Below, one piece after another: positions 1 to 8,087 of a stretch of 64,000 nucleotides of DNA (positions within the stretch are counted from its first letter, which is position 1; the number at the start of each line of letters is the position of its first letter). Both the position numbers and the translations under genes were made by a program. Source of the stretch: Sanguibacter hominis ATCC BAA-789 (lineage in GTDB: Bacteria > Actinomycetota > Actinomycetes > Actinomycetales > Cellulomonadaceae); contig NZ_JAAXOW010000004.1 in NCBI RefSeq assembly GCF_012396185.1, positions 124,001 through 188,000 on the forward strand, read 5' to 3'. A model generated the notes under the pieces. That model was not told the origin of the DNA. It did not search any database and saw nothing but the letters and a program-made list of their open reading frames with translations.

Positions 1-123
1 CACGTCGGTGGGAGCGGCCTCTGGATCAGGGAGGAACGGAGCCGCCAGCAGGCCGACGAGCGCGACGGACAAGCAGACGGCAGCGCGCACCGCGTCGCGG
101 CGCACGGGACGGGCAACGATCAC
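1..123 (-). CDS. N-terminus of an exported or membrane-anchored protein (cut by the window edge)
   Basis: Forty-one codons are visible and read MIVARPVRRDAVRAA at the start. A basic stretch (RPVRRD) is followed by a hydrophobic core of about 17 residues ending in a proline-rich segment, which looks like a signal peptide or signal anchor. The GTG start overlaps the TGA of the small upstream gene by 4 bp, so the two are probably translationally coupled. The rest of the protein lies outside the window and no family can be assigned. Confidence 0.6.
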   Translation of the reverse strand, partial: MIVARPVRRDAVRAAVCLSVALVGLLAAPFLPDPEAAPTDV

Positions 124-227
124 GGATCGTTGCGGCTCGACGTCACGACGACAGCGACGATCACCGCGACGACCGCGGCGACCGCCACGACCCCCGCGAT
201 CAGGGCGAAAAGAGATACCGACGCCAC
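120..227 (-). CDS. 35-residue single-span membrane peptide
   Basis: A GTG start preceded by a strong GGAGGG ribosome site (7 nt spacing) opens a 35-codon frame. The product is almost entirely one hydrophobic helix (residues 5-28, rich in Ala and Val) with a short polar tail SSRNDP. Its stop overlaps the start of the next exported-protein gene by 4 bp, as in a real operon. The size resembles small subunits of membrane complexes such as KdpF or CydX, but the sequence matches none that I recognise. The ribosome site and the coupling are seen; any role as a small subunit is inference. Confidence 0.55.
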   Translation of the reverse strand: MASVSLFALIAGVVAVAAVVAVIVAVVVTSSRNDP

Positions 228-358
228 CAGCGTTCCCTCCGGTCAGGCGGAGCGTCCCCGCCCCAGCCACCCGCGCCCCTCCCGGGCACGGCCTGCCTGA
301 CGGTACTGCGCCTGCCTGACGTCGGCAACGGTCGCAAACCCCCTGGTACCTTGCGCGG

Positions 359-826
359 ATGCAGAGCCGCCAGCCTCGTTCCCGTCCGCGTCTCGTCGCC
401 GTCATGGCGGTGGTCGTCGTCGCGGGGCTGCTCGGACGGTCGCTGCCGGGGGTCGTGGGTGACGTCGTCGGCGGCCTGCTCTATGCCGTCCTGCTCTACC
501 TCCTGCTCGCGCTCTTCGCGCCGCGGGCCCGGGCCACGACGCTCGTCATGGCCGCTGCCGTGCTCGGCGTCACGGTCGAGCTCGCCCAGCTCACGGGACT
601 GCCCGCACGCGTCGGTGAGCTGTGGGCGCCCGCCCGCCTCGTGCTCGGCTCGACGTTCGTCCCCCGCGACCTCGCGGTCGCCGTCGCAGGCGCCACGCTC
701 GCGGCCCTCACGGATCGCCTCACCCGCCGCGGCCCGGCACGGCGTACGGTCGAGGCATGTCACGAGCTGCCGGATGGCACGACGAGCTGCAGAGACGCGC
801 AACGGGGGACTGGCCGGCCTTCCTGA
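359..826 (+). CDS. DUF2809 family membrane protein
   Basis: This is a 155-residue protein with three or four hydrophobic helices in its first 125 residues. The LLYAVLLYLLLALFAP stretch, the acidic VELAQLTG motif inside a membrane segment and a final GSTFVPRDLAVAVAG helix match the DUF2809 layout as I know it. The function of the family is unknown. There is no clear ribosome site, and the ATG lies close to a TACCTT-like -10 element, so the message may be leaderless. The last 70 bases overlap the next gene in another frame. Confidence 0.7.
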   Translation: MQSRQPRSRPRLVAVMAVVVVAGLLGRSLPGVVGDVVGGLLYAVLLYLLLALFAPRARATTLVMAAAVLGVTVELAQLTGLPARVGELWAPARLVLGSTFVPRDLAVAVAGATLAALTDRLTRRGPARRTVEACHELPDGTTSCRDAQRGTGRPS

Positions 827-1455
827 GCGAGCACTCAGGGCTGCCCGGCCCGCGAGCGAACCTCCCCCTCGTGGACGCTGCGGCGGCGCTCGCGTCGCAG
901 GCCACGATCGACGCGCTCCTGGACTCGGGCGACGAGTACCTCGTCATGTGCGCGGCAGCCGCGCTCGGGCGGCGTGCCAACGACCCGGCCGCCGCGGCCC
1001 GCGCGCGAGCCCTCGCCTCGGACGAGCGCTGGCGTGTCCGTGAAGGTGTCGCGATCGGCCTGCAGCTCCTCGGCGACAGGAACCTCCCTGCCCTGCTCGT
1101 GCTCGTGGAGGAGTGGGCAGCCGACCCCGACCCGCTCGTCGGGCGTGCCGCCGTCGCCGCCGTCTGCGAGCCACGACTGCTCCGCGACCCCCAGGCGACG
1201 GCCGCCGCGCTCGCAGCGTGCGAGCGCCTGACCACGCGCCTCGCCGCGCTACCGCCCGGGCAGCGTCGGGGCGCCGACGTGCGCACGCTGCGCCAAGCCC
1301 TCGGCTACTGCTGGAGCGTGGCCGTCGCCGCCGACCCGACCGCGGGCCTGCCCACGTTCGGTGCCCTCGACGTCGCCGACCCGGACGTCGCCTGGATCGT
1401 CAGGACCAACACGGGCAAGAAGCGCCTCGCAGCCCTCCTGACGAGCCCTGCGTGA
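757..1455 (+). CDS. HEAT-repeat protein
   Basis: This is a 232-residue soluble protein made of repeated alanine- and leucine-rich helical pairs. Examples are YLVMCAAAALGRRAN, WRVREGVAIGLQLLGD and PLVGRAAVAAVCEPRLL, the pattern of HEAT or PBS-lyase-like repeats used for protein contacts. The start at 757 gives the repeats a natural beginning; longer upstream frames add only arginine-rich shadow sequence of the overlapping gene. No catalytic motif is visible, so the partner and role are unknown. Confidence 0.65.
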   Translation: MSRAAGWHDELQRRATGDWPAFLSEHSGLPGPRANLPLVDAAAALASQATIDALLDSGDEYLVMCAAAALGRRANDPAAAARARALASDERWRVREGVAIGLQLLGDRNLPALLVLVEEWAADPDPLVGRAAVAAVCEPRLLRDPQATAAALAACERLTTRLAALPPGQRRGADVRTLRQALGYCWSVAVAADPTAGLPTFGALDVADPDVAWIVRTNTGKKRLAALLTSPA

Positions 1456-1501
1456 CCACCGTGTTGCTCCTGCCCCTGGGGCAGGGCCTAGCGTCCACGA
1501 C

Positions 1502-2341
1502 ATGACGAACGACGCATCCGCCGACCGGCTCACGACCGGAGACCTCGCCCGGGCTGCCGGGCTCACGACCAAGGCCGTCCGGCTCTACGACGAGCGCGGG
1601 CTCCTGCGCCCCGCACGCACGTCCGAGGGGTGGCGGCTGTTCGACCGCACGCAGGTGGACCGCGCGCGAATGATCGCGCTGCTCCGGTCGCTCGGCGCGC
1701 CGCTCGGCGTCGTCGCCGATCTCCTCGAGGCGGGCGACACCTCGGGCCCGACCGACCCGGGCGGCGCCGTCGGGGCGTTCGACGGGTGGTGGGCGCAGGA
1801 ACAGGCCACGCACGCCGGCCGCGCGCCTCTCGCCGAGCTCGTGCGCCGCCGTCTTGCGGGCGAGGACCTGCCCGCGCTCGCAGCGGCGCGCAGGGACGTC
1901 CCCGAGCAGCTCGTCCTGACCGTCACGTGCCGGACGGACGCGGCCGGCCTCCCGGACGCGCTGCGGCGCAGCGCGGGCACGCTCTTCGAGCAGCTCACGC
2001 CCGACGACGTCGCAGGCCCCGTGTTCACCGTGTACCGCGGACGCGTGACGCCCGACGGCGACGGCGAGGTCGAGACGTGCGTCCCCGTCGTCGCACCGCT
2101 GCGACCCGCGCGCGGCAGCGTGCTGCGCGTCGAGCCTGCGGCGACACTCGCCGTCGTCACGGTCCCGGGCCCGCCCGACGCCGTCGGCTTCGCTCGCATG
2201 GTCGAGGTCCACGACGCGCTGTCGTCAGGTCGCTTCACGCTCGACGGCGGGGCCGGCGCCGAGCCGTGCGGTGCGAACCGCGAGATCACGTACCCGCCGC
2301 ACGAGGAGCAGCGCACCGACGTCGCGGTGCCGGTGGGCTGA
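1502..2341 (+). CDS. MerR-family regulator with GyrI-like effector domain
   Basis: The protein has 279 residues. The first 75 form a MerR helix-turn-helix: TTGDLARAAGLTTKAVRLYDERGLL, then a wing with GWRLFD, split here as TTGDLARAAGLTTKA and VRLYDERGLL. The central part is a linker helix. The last 150 residues (VYRGRVTP, PVVAPLR, LAVVTVPG) look like a GyrI/BmrR-type ligand-binding fold, suggesting activation by a hydrophobic drug or metabolite. There are no cysteine pairs, so metal sensing is unlikely. The target is not obvious; the gene stands alone before a convergent metalloprotease gene. Confidence 0.8.
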   Translation: MTNDASADRLTTGDLARAAGLTTKAVRLYDERGLLRPARTSEGWRLFDRTQVDRARMIALLRSLGAPLGVVADLLEAGDTSGPTDPGGAVGAFDGWWAQEQATHAGRAPLAELVRRRLAGEDLPALAAARRDVPEQLVLTVTCRTDAAGLPDALRRSAGTLFEQLTPDDVAGPVFTVYRGRVTPDGDGEVETCVPVVAPLRPARGSVLRVEPAATLAVVTVPGPPDAVGFARMVEVHDALSSGRFTLDGGAGAEPCGANREITYPPHEEQRTDVAVPVG

Positions 2342-2370
2342 CGCCCGCTCACCGAGGTCGTGAGCTTGGT

Positions 2371-2424
2371 CGCGAGGTCGTGAGTCCTGGCTCGCGACCT
2401 CGGGTCAGAGGTCACGACCTCGCG
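2371..2424. repeat. Palindromic intergenic repeat between convergent genes
   Basis: Arms of 13 bp (CGCGAGGTCGTGA at 2371-2383 and its exact complement at 2412-2424) are separated by 28 bp holding further GAGGTCG and CGACCTCG half-sites. Another direct GAGGTCGTGAG copy lies just upstream. The element sits between two stop codons, so it could act as a bidirectional terminator. Its internal iteration is more like a dispersed REP-type element and resembles the repeat at 5102-5175. Confidence 0.6.
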
Positions 2425-2460
2425 GGGCGCGGGGGCCGGGCCGCGGGGCGCGGGGCCGCG

Positions 2461-3189
2461 TCAGGGCAGCAGGGTGGGCGCTAGCCATCGCGCGCCCTGT
2501 GCGAGCGCGGCGAGAGTCACGAGCGCGAAGATCGCGACCCAGAGCCCCCCGGGCGTCCGTGTGAGCCGGCCGAGCACGTCCGCGTCGGAGCCGGTCGCGC
2601 CTCGGCGACGACGCTGCACCTGCAGCTCGACGACCGCCCGCGGCGCGCCGAGCAGCAGGAGCCACACGACGGCGTACGCGGCACCGAGGCGCAGGCCGTC
2701 GCTGCCCCACCAGGTCACGCCGACGAGGGCGACGAGCGTCACGAGCACCGTCCACAGCCCGTACCAGTTGCGGATCATGACCAGGACGAACACCGCCATG
2801 AGCACGAGCGCCCACAGGACGCCGACGGCGTAGCCGCGGCTCAGCCCGTACGCCGCCGCGAACCCGACGACTGCGGGTGCCGTGTAGCCGGCGAACGTCG
2901 TCGCGACCATGCCGGGTCCGCGTGGCCGTCCCTTCGACACCGTGAGCCCGGACGTGTCCGAGTGCACGCGGATGCCCTGCAGCTGCCTGCCTGTCAGGAG
3001 CGCGACGACGGCGTGCCCCGCCTCGTGCACGGTCGTCACGCCGTGCCGCACGACCGACCACGAGGGCCGCCAGGCCACGACGACGAGCGCGGCGGCGGCG
3101 GTCACGAGGACGAGCCGCAGGTCGGGATGGTCGGACGGGGTGGTCGCCGCGGACCAGATCTGGCCGAGGACGTCGAGGACTGTCTGCAC
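2461..3189 (-). CDS. M50-family zinc membrane metalloprotease
   Basis: This is a 242-residue polytopic membrane protein. The zinc-binding motif HEAGH (around residue 56) lies in a helix following GVTTV, as in M50 / site-2 protease relatives that cut inside the membrane. About six hydrophobic segments follow. I chose the GTG at 3189 because an AGGA ribosome site precedes it; the longer upstream frame encodes only arginine-rich leader sequence. The usual second aspartate motif is not clear and the substrate cannot be told from the neighbours. Confidence 0.75.
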   Translation of the reverse strand: MQTVLDVLGQIWSAATTPSDHPDLRLVLVTAAAALVVVAWRPSWSVVRHGVTTVHEAGHAVVALLTGRQLQGIRVHSDTSGLTVSKGRPRGPGMVATTFAGYTAPAVVGFAAAYGLSRGYAVGVLWALVLMAVFVLVMIRNWYGLWTVLVTLVALVGVTWWGSDGLRLGAAYAVVWLLLLGAPRAVVELQVQRRRRGATGSDADVLGRLTRTPGGLWVAIFALVTLAALAQGARWLAPTLLP

Positions 3190-3289
3190 GGTGCCATCCT
3201 GCCTGCCACGCCTGTGACAGGCCTGGTCGGGCGGGGACGGGAGGCGAACGTCACGCGGACGGGGGAGGTGCTTCGCCGCGCCGTCTGAC

Positions 3290-3522
3290 ATGATGGGACC
3301 TCTTCGGGCCGCGCGATCTGCCGGCCCAGCGTCGTGGAGTCAGCACGTCCCAGCGAGATCGCGGGCGCGTGCGAGCCTGAGTTCTCTCGCGGCGGACCCC
3401 GAACCCTCGGTCGAGACCGGACAGCCGGTCGGTGCCGAAGGCTGCCAGGAAGCAGCCAGCAATCAGGCTCGTCGCAGCCTCGTCCCCGCCCGTGTGCGCG
3501 GGAGACCTACCCAGAGAGCACC
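3290..3522 (+). promoter_or_regulatory. Long structured 5' leader of the DEAD-box helicase gene
   Basis: This stretch of about 230 bp has no convincing gene. It holds at least two local hairpins: GACCGG/CCGGTC at 3415-3430 and GGCTGC/GCAGCC at 3440-3457. A long folded leader is usual for DEAD-box helicase mRNAs controlled by cold or by autoregulation; its use here is inference. Confidence 0.4.
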
Positions 3523-5079
3523 ATGCCTTCCACGCCTCAGTCCTTCGCGGACTTCGATCTGCCCACCGCCGTCGTCAACGCCCTCGCCAAGGACGGCAAG
3601 ACGACCCCGTTCCCCATCCAGACGGCCACGCTTCCCGACACCCTCGCAGGACGCGACGTCCTCGGGCGCGGCCGCACCGGCTCCGGCAAGACCCTCGCCT
3701 TCTCCCTGCCGATGGTCACTCGCCTCGACGCGGCCCGCCCCGAGGGCCGCCGTCGGGCTGCCCGTCCGCGCGGTCTCGTGCTCGCCCCGACGCGTGAGCT
3801 CGCGTCGCAGATCGACGCGACGCTCGCCCCGCTCGCCAAGTCGCTCGGCCTGACGACGACGGTCATCTTCGGTGGTGTCGCCCAGTCGCGTCAGGTCAAC
3901 GCGCTCGCGGCTGGCGTCGACATCGTCGTCGCCTGCCCGGGTCGCCTCGAGGACCTCCTCGGCCAGGGCCACCTGACGCTCGACGACATCGAGATCACCG
4001 TGCTCGACGAGGCCGACCACATGGCCGACCTCGGCTTCCTGCCCGGTGTGAAGCGCATCATGGACCGCACGCCCAAGCGCGGTCAGCGCATGCTCTTCTC
4101 GGCGACGCTCGACAACGGCGTGGACGTCCTCGTCAAGCGCTACCTGAGCGACCCGCTGCACCACTCGGTCGACTCGGCGCAGTCGCCGGTCGCCGCGATG
4201 ACGCACCACATCTTCGAGGTCGCGGACGCGGGCGTGAAGCGTGACGTCGTCACGCAGCTCGCGAGCGGCACGAACCGCCGCATCCTCTTCACCCGCACGA
4301 AGCACCAGGCGAAGAAGCTCGCGAAGACGCTCACCGCTGACGGCATCCCGGCCGTCGACCTGCACGGCAACCTGTCGCAGGGTGCGCGCGAGCGCAACCT
4401 CGAGGCGTTCTCGACGGGCGCGGTCAAGGTGCTGTGCGCGACCGACATCGCGGCGCGCGGCATCCACGTCGACGAGGTCGAGCTGGTCGTGCACGTCGAC
4501 CCGCCAGCCGAGCACAAGGCGTACCTGCACCGCTCGGGCCGCACGGCTCGCGCCGGGCACGGTGGCGACGTCGTCACCGTCATGCTTCCCGAGCAGCGCG
4601 GCGACGTGAAGGACCTGACCCGCAAGGCGAAGATCGCCGCGACGCCCGAGCGTGTGCGTGCGGGTGACGCGCGCATCGCCGAGCTGGTCGGTGACGTCGC
4701 GGAGCTCGTGGCGCCGTCGGCGGCCCCGGCCGCCGCGCAGCCCGCGCCCAAGCAGCCGCGGAAGAAGAAGCCCGCGGGCGAGACTGCGCGCGGTGCTGGT
4801 CGCGGCGCGCAGCAGGGCGGCGGGCAGCGCGGTGGCGCGCAGCGCGGTCAGCGCAGCGAGCAGGCTGGCCAGGGTGGTGGCCGCCGGTCGGGTCAGTCCG
4901 CCGAGGGCGGTCGCGGGCGCCGCGGTGCTGGTTCGGCGCCGACGACGTACTCGACGTCCACGCCGTCGTCCGGCGGTTCCGGCCGTTCGGGTCAGGGCCG
5001 CTCCGGGGGCTCGCGCCAGGGCGCGACGTCGGGTCGCACGCGTACCGCTGCCGACTTCTCCCGCGGCCGCGGCCGCTGA
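3523..5079 (+). CDS. DEAD-box ATP-dependent RNA helicase (RhlE-like)
   Basis: This 518-residue protein unwinds RNA duplexes using ATP. The visible core motifs, in order, are the Q motif PFPIQ (29-33), Walker A GRTGSGKT (50-57), PTRELA, DEAD (162-165), SAT (193-195), a helicase C domain with ARGIHV, and HRSGRTARAGH from residue 336. After about residue 400 comes a low-complexity basic tail rich in R, G, S and Q, typical of RNA-binding tails. The ATG at 3523 starts just before the Q-motif region; the upstream extension is leader RNA. It is likely involved in ribosome assembly or mRNA turnover, especially in the cold. Confidence 0.93.
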   Translation: MPSTPQSFADFDLPTAVVNALAKDGKTTPFPIQTATLPDTLAGRDVLGRGRTGSGKTLAFSLPMVTRLDAARPEGRRRAARPRGLVLAPTRELASQIDATLAPLAKSLGLTTTVIFGGVAQSRQVNALAAGVDIVVACPGRLEDLLGQGHLTLDDIEITVLDEADHMADLGFLPGVKRIMDRTPKRGQRMLFSATLDNGVDVLVKRYLSDPLHHSVDSAQSPVAAMTHHIFEVADAGVKRDVVTQLASGTNRRILFTRTKHQAKKLAKTLTADGIPAVDLHGNLSQGARERNLEAFSTGAVKVLCATDIAARGIHVDEVELVVHVDPPAEHKAYLHRSGRTARAGHGGDVVTVMLPEQRGDVKDLTRKAKIAATPERVRAGDARIAELVGDVAELVAPSAAPAAAQPAPKQPRKKKPAGETARGAGRGAQQGGGQRGGAQRGQRSEQAGQGGGRRSGQSAEGGRGRRGAGSAPTTYSTSTPSSGGSGRSGQGRSGGSRQGATSGRTRTAADFSRGRGR

Positions 5080-5101
5080 CCCACCGGGTCATCTTCCCCT
5101 T

Positions 5102-5175
5102 CGCCGAGGTAGGGGGTTGCGCTCGAGGTAGGGCCCTCCATGGGCCTGTCTCGCGTGCGACCCCCTACCTCGGCG
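5102..5175. repeat. Perfect 16-bp inverted repeat with internal repeat units
   Basis: CGCCGAGGTAGGGGGT at 5102-5117 is matched exactly by its complement at 5160-5175. A further CGAGGTAGGG unit lies inside the loop at 5124-5133. The element lies between the helicase and msrB, both on the plus strand. It could end helicase transcription, but the iterated GAGGTAGGG unit suggests a REP-like repeat family, related in style to 2371-2424. Confidence 0.6.
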
Positions 5176-5281
5176 TCGTCGTGCCCGGTGGGTGCGCGCG
5201 GTCGTCCCCTTCGGCGCGTGGTGCCGAGGCGAGGGAAGATGTGGGGGCGTGACGGTGTTGCGCCCCCTGAGGAGGAGAGAC

Positions 5282-5683
5282 ATGACGTACCAGGTGAACA
5301 AGACCGACGACGAGTGGAAGGTCGTGCTGACCCCGCAGGAGTTCCACATCCTGCGCGAGGCCGGGACGGAGCGCCCGTTCACGGGGGAGCTGCTCGACGA
5401 GAACCGCGAGGGCATCTACCGCTGCCGCGCCTGCAGCGCCGAGCTGTTCCGGTCGACGACGAAGTTCGACGCGCACTGCGGCTGGCCGAGCTTCTACGAG
5501 GCCACGAGCTCCGACGCCGTCGAGCTGCTCGAGGACCACTCGCTCGGGATGGTCCGCACTGAGGTGCGCTGCAAGAGCTGCGGCTCGCACCTGGGCCACG
5601 TCTTCGACGACGCGCCCCAGACGCCCACGGGCAACCGCTACTGCATGAACTCGGTGTCGCTCACGTTCGACCCGGACGCCTGA
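5282..5683 (+). CDS. msrB: Peptide-methionine (R)-S-oxide reductase MsrB
   Basis: This 133-residue cytoplasmic enzyme reduces methionine-R-sulfoxide in oxidised proteins. It carries the zinc pairs Cys48/Cys51 (CRAC) and Cys97/Cys100 (CKSC), the GWPSF signature (67-71), HLGHVF and the catalytic Cys121 in RYCMNS. Its length is normal for a stand-alone MsrB. A strong GGAGGAGAGA ribosome site fixes the ATG at 5282. Confidence 0.96.
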   Translation: MTYQVNKTDDEWKVVLTPQEFHILREAGTERPFTGELLDENREGIYRCRACSAELFRSTTKFDAHCGWPSFYEATSSDAVELLEDHSLGMVRTEVRCKSCGSHLGHVFDDAPQTPTGNRYCMNSVSLTFDPDA

Positions 5684-5806
5684 GCAGCCGACCCAGCGCA
5701 ACAGATCGCCCCGGTGCACACGTCACGTGTGCACCGGGGCGATCTGTCGTCCGGGGGGCTGGCTCGGGCCCGGGCTCGGAGGGGCCGGGACCAGGGCCCG
5801 AGCGGG

Positions 5807-7426
5807 TCAGGACTGCTCGGCGTCCTCGCGGGCGAGCTCCTCCATGCGCAGCTCGAGGTTGGACTTGGTGCCGAGCGGCACCTCCTTGATGAAGAGGATC
5901 GCGACGAGCGTGACGAGCGCGATCGGCGCAGCGACGAGGAACACCTCGGCGACGCCGGCACCGTAGGCGGACTCGACGATCTTGGCGATCGGCGCGGGCA
6001 GTTCGTGGACGTTGGGCAGGGTGCCGCCGGAGAGCGGCCCGCCGTCGACCCCGAGGGACTTCAGGCCGGACGTGATGTCCGACGTGATGCGCGAGCCGAG
6101 GATGGCGCCGAGCACGGAGACGCCGAGCGCGCCGCCGAGCGAGCGGAAGAACGCGATCGTCGCGGAGCCCGTCGAGAGTTCGGCGGGCGACAGCGTGTTC
6201 TGGGCCGCGAGCATCATGTTCTGCATGAGCATGCCCATGCCGACGCCGATGATCGCCATGTAGAGGCAGATGAGGCCGAGGTTCGTCTGGTAGTCGATCG
6301 TGCCCATGAGCCCGAGGCCGACCGGCATGAGGACGCCACCGACGACGAGGAACACCTTGTAGCGGCCGCGCCGTGAGATGGCCTGGCCGGTCGCGATCGA
6401 GGACGTGAGCTGGCCGAGGATCAGCGGGATGGTCAGCAGGCCGGAGACGGTGGGGGAGTACCCGCGGGCGATCTGCATGTACTGGCTGAGGAACACGGTC
6501 GTGCCGAACAGCACGACGCCGACGGCGGCGCTCGCGATGATCGCGAGGGTGACCGTGCGGTTGCGGAAGAGGTCGAGCGGGATGATCGGCGCGGCGACGC
6601 GGGACTCGACCCAGACGGCGATCGCGAGGACGACGACGGAGCCGCCGACCATCGCGGTGGTCTGCCAGGAGGCCCAGTCGAACGAGTTCCCGGCGAACGT
6701 GACCCAGAGGAGGAGCGTCGAGATGCCGGCGGACATGAGCAGCGCCCCCCAGTAGTCGATGTCGACCTTCTCGGGGCGGGTGAACGGCGGGAGGTGCAGC
6801 GTCTTCTGCAGCAGGACGATCGCGACGACGGCGAACGGCACGGCGATGAAGAAGTTCGCACGCCAGCTCACGGCGTCGGTGAGGAAGCCGCCGAGGAGCG
6901 GGCCGCCGATCGTGGCGACGGCCATGATGCCACCCATGTAGCCCATGTACTTGCCACGCTGGCGGGGCGCGACGATGTCGGCGATGAGCACCATGCTCAC
7001 GGCGGTGAGGCCGCCTGCGCCGACGCCCTGGAGGGCGCGCCACGCGATGAGGGTGCCGCTGCTCTGCGCGAGACCGGCGAGGCCTGCGGAGACGACGGTG
7101 AGGACGAGCGAGAGCTGGACGATGACCTTGCGGTCGAACAGGTCGGCGACCTTGCCCCAGATGGGGGTGCTGATCGTCGTCGTCAGCAGCGTGGCGGTGA
7201 CGACCCACGTGTAGGCGGACTGGTTGCCGCCCAGGTCCGCGACGATGCGGGGCAGCGACGAGCTGACGATCGACGTCGACAGGATCGACACGAACAGGCC
7301 CATGAAGATGCCCGAGATCGACCGGAGGATGTCGGTGTGCGACATGGTCGAGGGTTCGCCGGGGAGGTGGTCGGGGCTCTGGGCCGCACCGGTCTGGGGT
7401 GCGTGGGGCGCTGGGGACTTGCTCAT
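5807..7426 (-). CDS. MFS multidrug efflux transporter (DHA2 / EmrB type)
   Basis: The protein has 539 residues with about 14 membrane segments, the size and topology of DHA2 proton-drug antiporters. Visible signatures are motif A-like GKVADLFDRKV after helix 2, RALQGVGAGG in helix 4, and the DHA2 motif C region GGPLLGG. A polar N-tail of about 27 residues precedes helix 1 and an acidic tail follows the last helix. Its ATG overlaps the stop of the upstream MarR gene by 4 bp, so the pair forms one drug-responsive operon. The substrate is unknown. Confidence 0.9.
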   Translation of the reverse strand: MSKSPAPHAPQTGAAQSPDHLPGEPSTMSHTDILRSISGIFMGLFVSILSTSIVSSSLPRIVADLGGNQSAYTWVVTATLLTTTISTPIWGKVADLFDRKVIVQLSLVLTVVSAGLAGLAQSSGTLIAWRALQGVGAGGLTAVSMVLIADIVAPRQRGKYMGYMGGIMAVATIGGPLLGGFLTDAVSWRANFFIAVPFAVVAIVLLQKTLHLPPFTRPEKVDIDYWGALLMSAGISTLLLWVTFAGNSFDWASWQTTAMVGGSVVVLAIAVWVESRVAAPIIPLDLFRNRTVTLAIIASAAVGVVLFGTTVFLSQYMQIARGYSPTVSGLLTIPLILGQLTSSIATGQAISRRGRYKVFLVVGGVLMPVGLGLMGTIDYQTNLGLICLYMAIIGVGMGMLMQNMMLAAQNTLSPAELSTGSATIAFFRSLGGALGVSVLGAILGSRITSDITSGLKSLGVDGGPLSGGTLPNVHELPAPIAKIVESAYGAGVAEVFLVAAPIALVTLVAILFIKEVPLGTKSNLELRMEELAREDAEQS

Positions 7427-7953
7427 GCGTGGTCCTTCTGGTCGGGCGTGGGGAGAGGACCGGCGGCACCGTCGGCGCCGGGGAGGGCGGACGTCGCCGC
7501 GGGGGCGTCGATCCGGTTGATGGCGTCGGCGACCGCGATGACGGCGGCCGCCGCGGTGTCGAGGTCTGCGGGGTCCCAGCCGGCGAACGCGGCGGAGAGG
7601 TCGGTCGTGAGGCGCGCGAAGAGCTCCGTGACCTTGGCGCGTCCTGCGTCGGTGAGGCCGACGGAGCGGCCGCGGCGGTCGTCGTCGGCGACCGTGCGCT
7701 CGACGAGGCCTGCGGCGACGAGTGCGGAGACGTGCCGGGACGCGACGGACGTGTCGACCTTGAGGTGCTGCGCGAGGCAGCCGACCTGGGTCGAGCCGGC
7801 GCGCGAGAGGTGCAGCAGGAGCCCGATCGTCGCGCGTGGCAGGTCGAGGTCGTGCGACATGCGCGCGCCGAGGGTCCGCTGCGCCGAGGTGAGCACCTCG
7901 AGGGCGCGGGCGAGGCCGATGATGTGCGGGGGGATCCCGGGTGGGGTGGTCAT
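7423..7953 (-). CDS. MarR-family repressor of the adjacent efflux gene
   Basis: This 176-residue winged-helix regulator has the recognition region QVGCLAQHLKVDTSVASRHVSAL, split as VGCLAQHLKVDTSV and ASRHVSAL, followed by a wing with DDRRGRSVGLT. The ATG at 7953 follows an AGGAGC ribosome site; the longer frame runs back through the operator and is rejected. It lies first in a two-gene operon with the MFS pump and faces a palindrome at 7990-8010, so it probably represses its own operon until a drug ligand binds. Confidence 0.9.
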   Translation of the reverse strand: MTTPPGIPPHIIGLARALEVLTSAQRTLGARMSHDLDLPRATIGLLLHLSRAGSTQVGCLAQHLKVDTSVASRHVSALVAAGLVERTVADDDRRGRSVGLTDAGRAKVTELFARLTTDLSAAFAGWDPADLDTAAAAVIAVADAINRIDAPAATSALPGADGAAGPLPTPDQKDHA

Positions 7954-7989
7954 GGTGCTCCTTCGGGTGCCGGACCACGATAGATGCCG

Positions 7990-8010
7990 TTGCTTGCAGC
8001 ATGCAAGCAA
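7990..8010. promoter_or_regulatory. Operator palindrome for the MarR-MFS operon
   Basis: TTGCTTGC and GCAAGCAA form perfect 8-bp arms around a 5-bp centre, 37 bp upstream of the MarR start. The spacing and symmetry fit a MarR-dimer site covering the operon promoter. The short patch is AT-richer than its surroundings. Confidence 0.7.
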
Positions 8011-8087
8011 ATTGGGCTGGACGTGACGAGCGAGACAGCCCACGCCCTGACTGGCCGCCGCGACCCCTCGTGCCCAACACTGGACGG

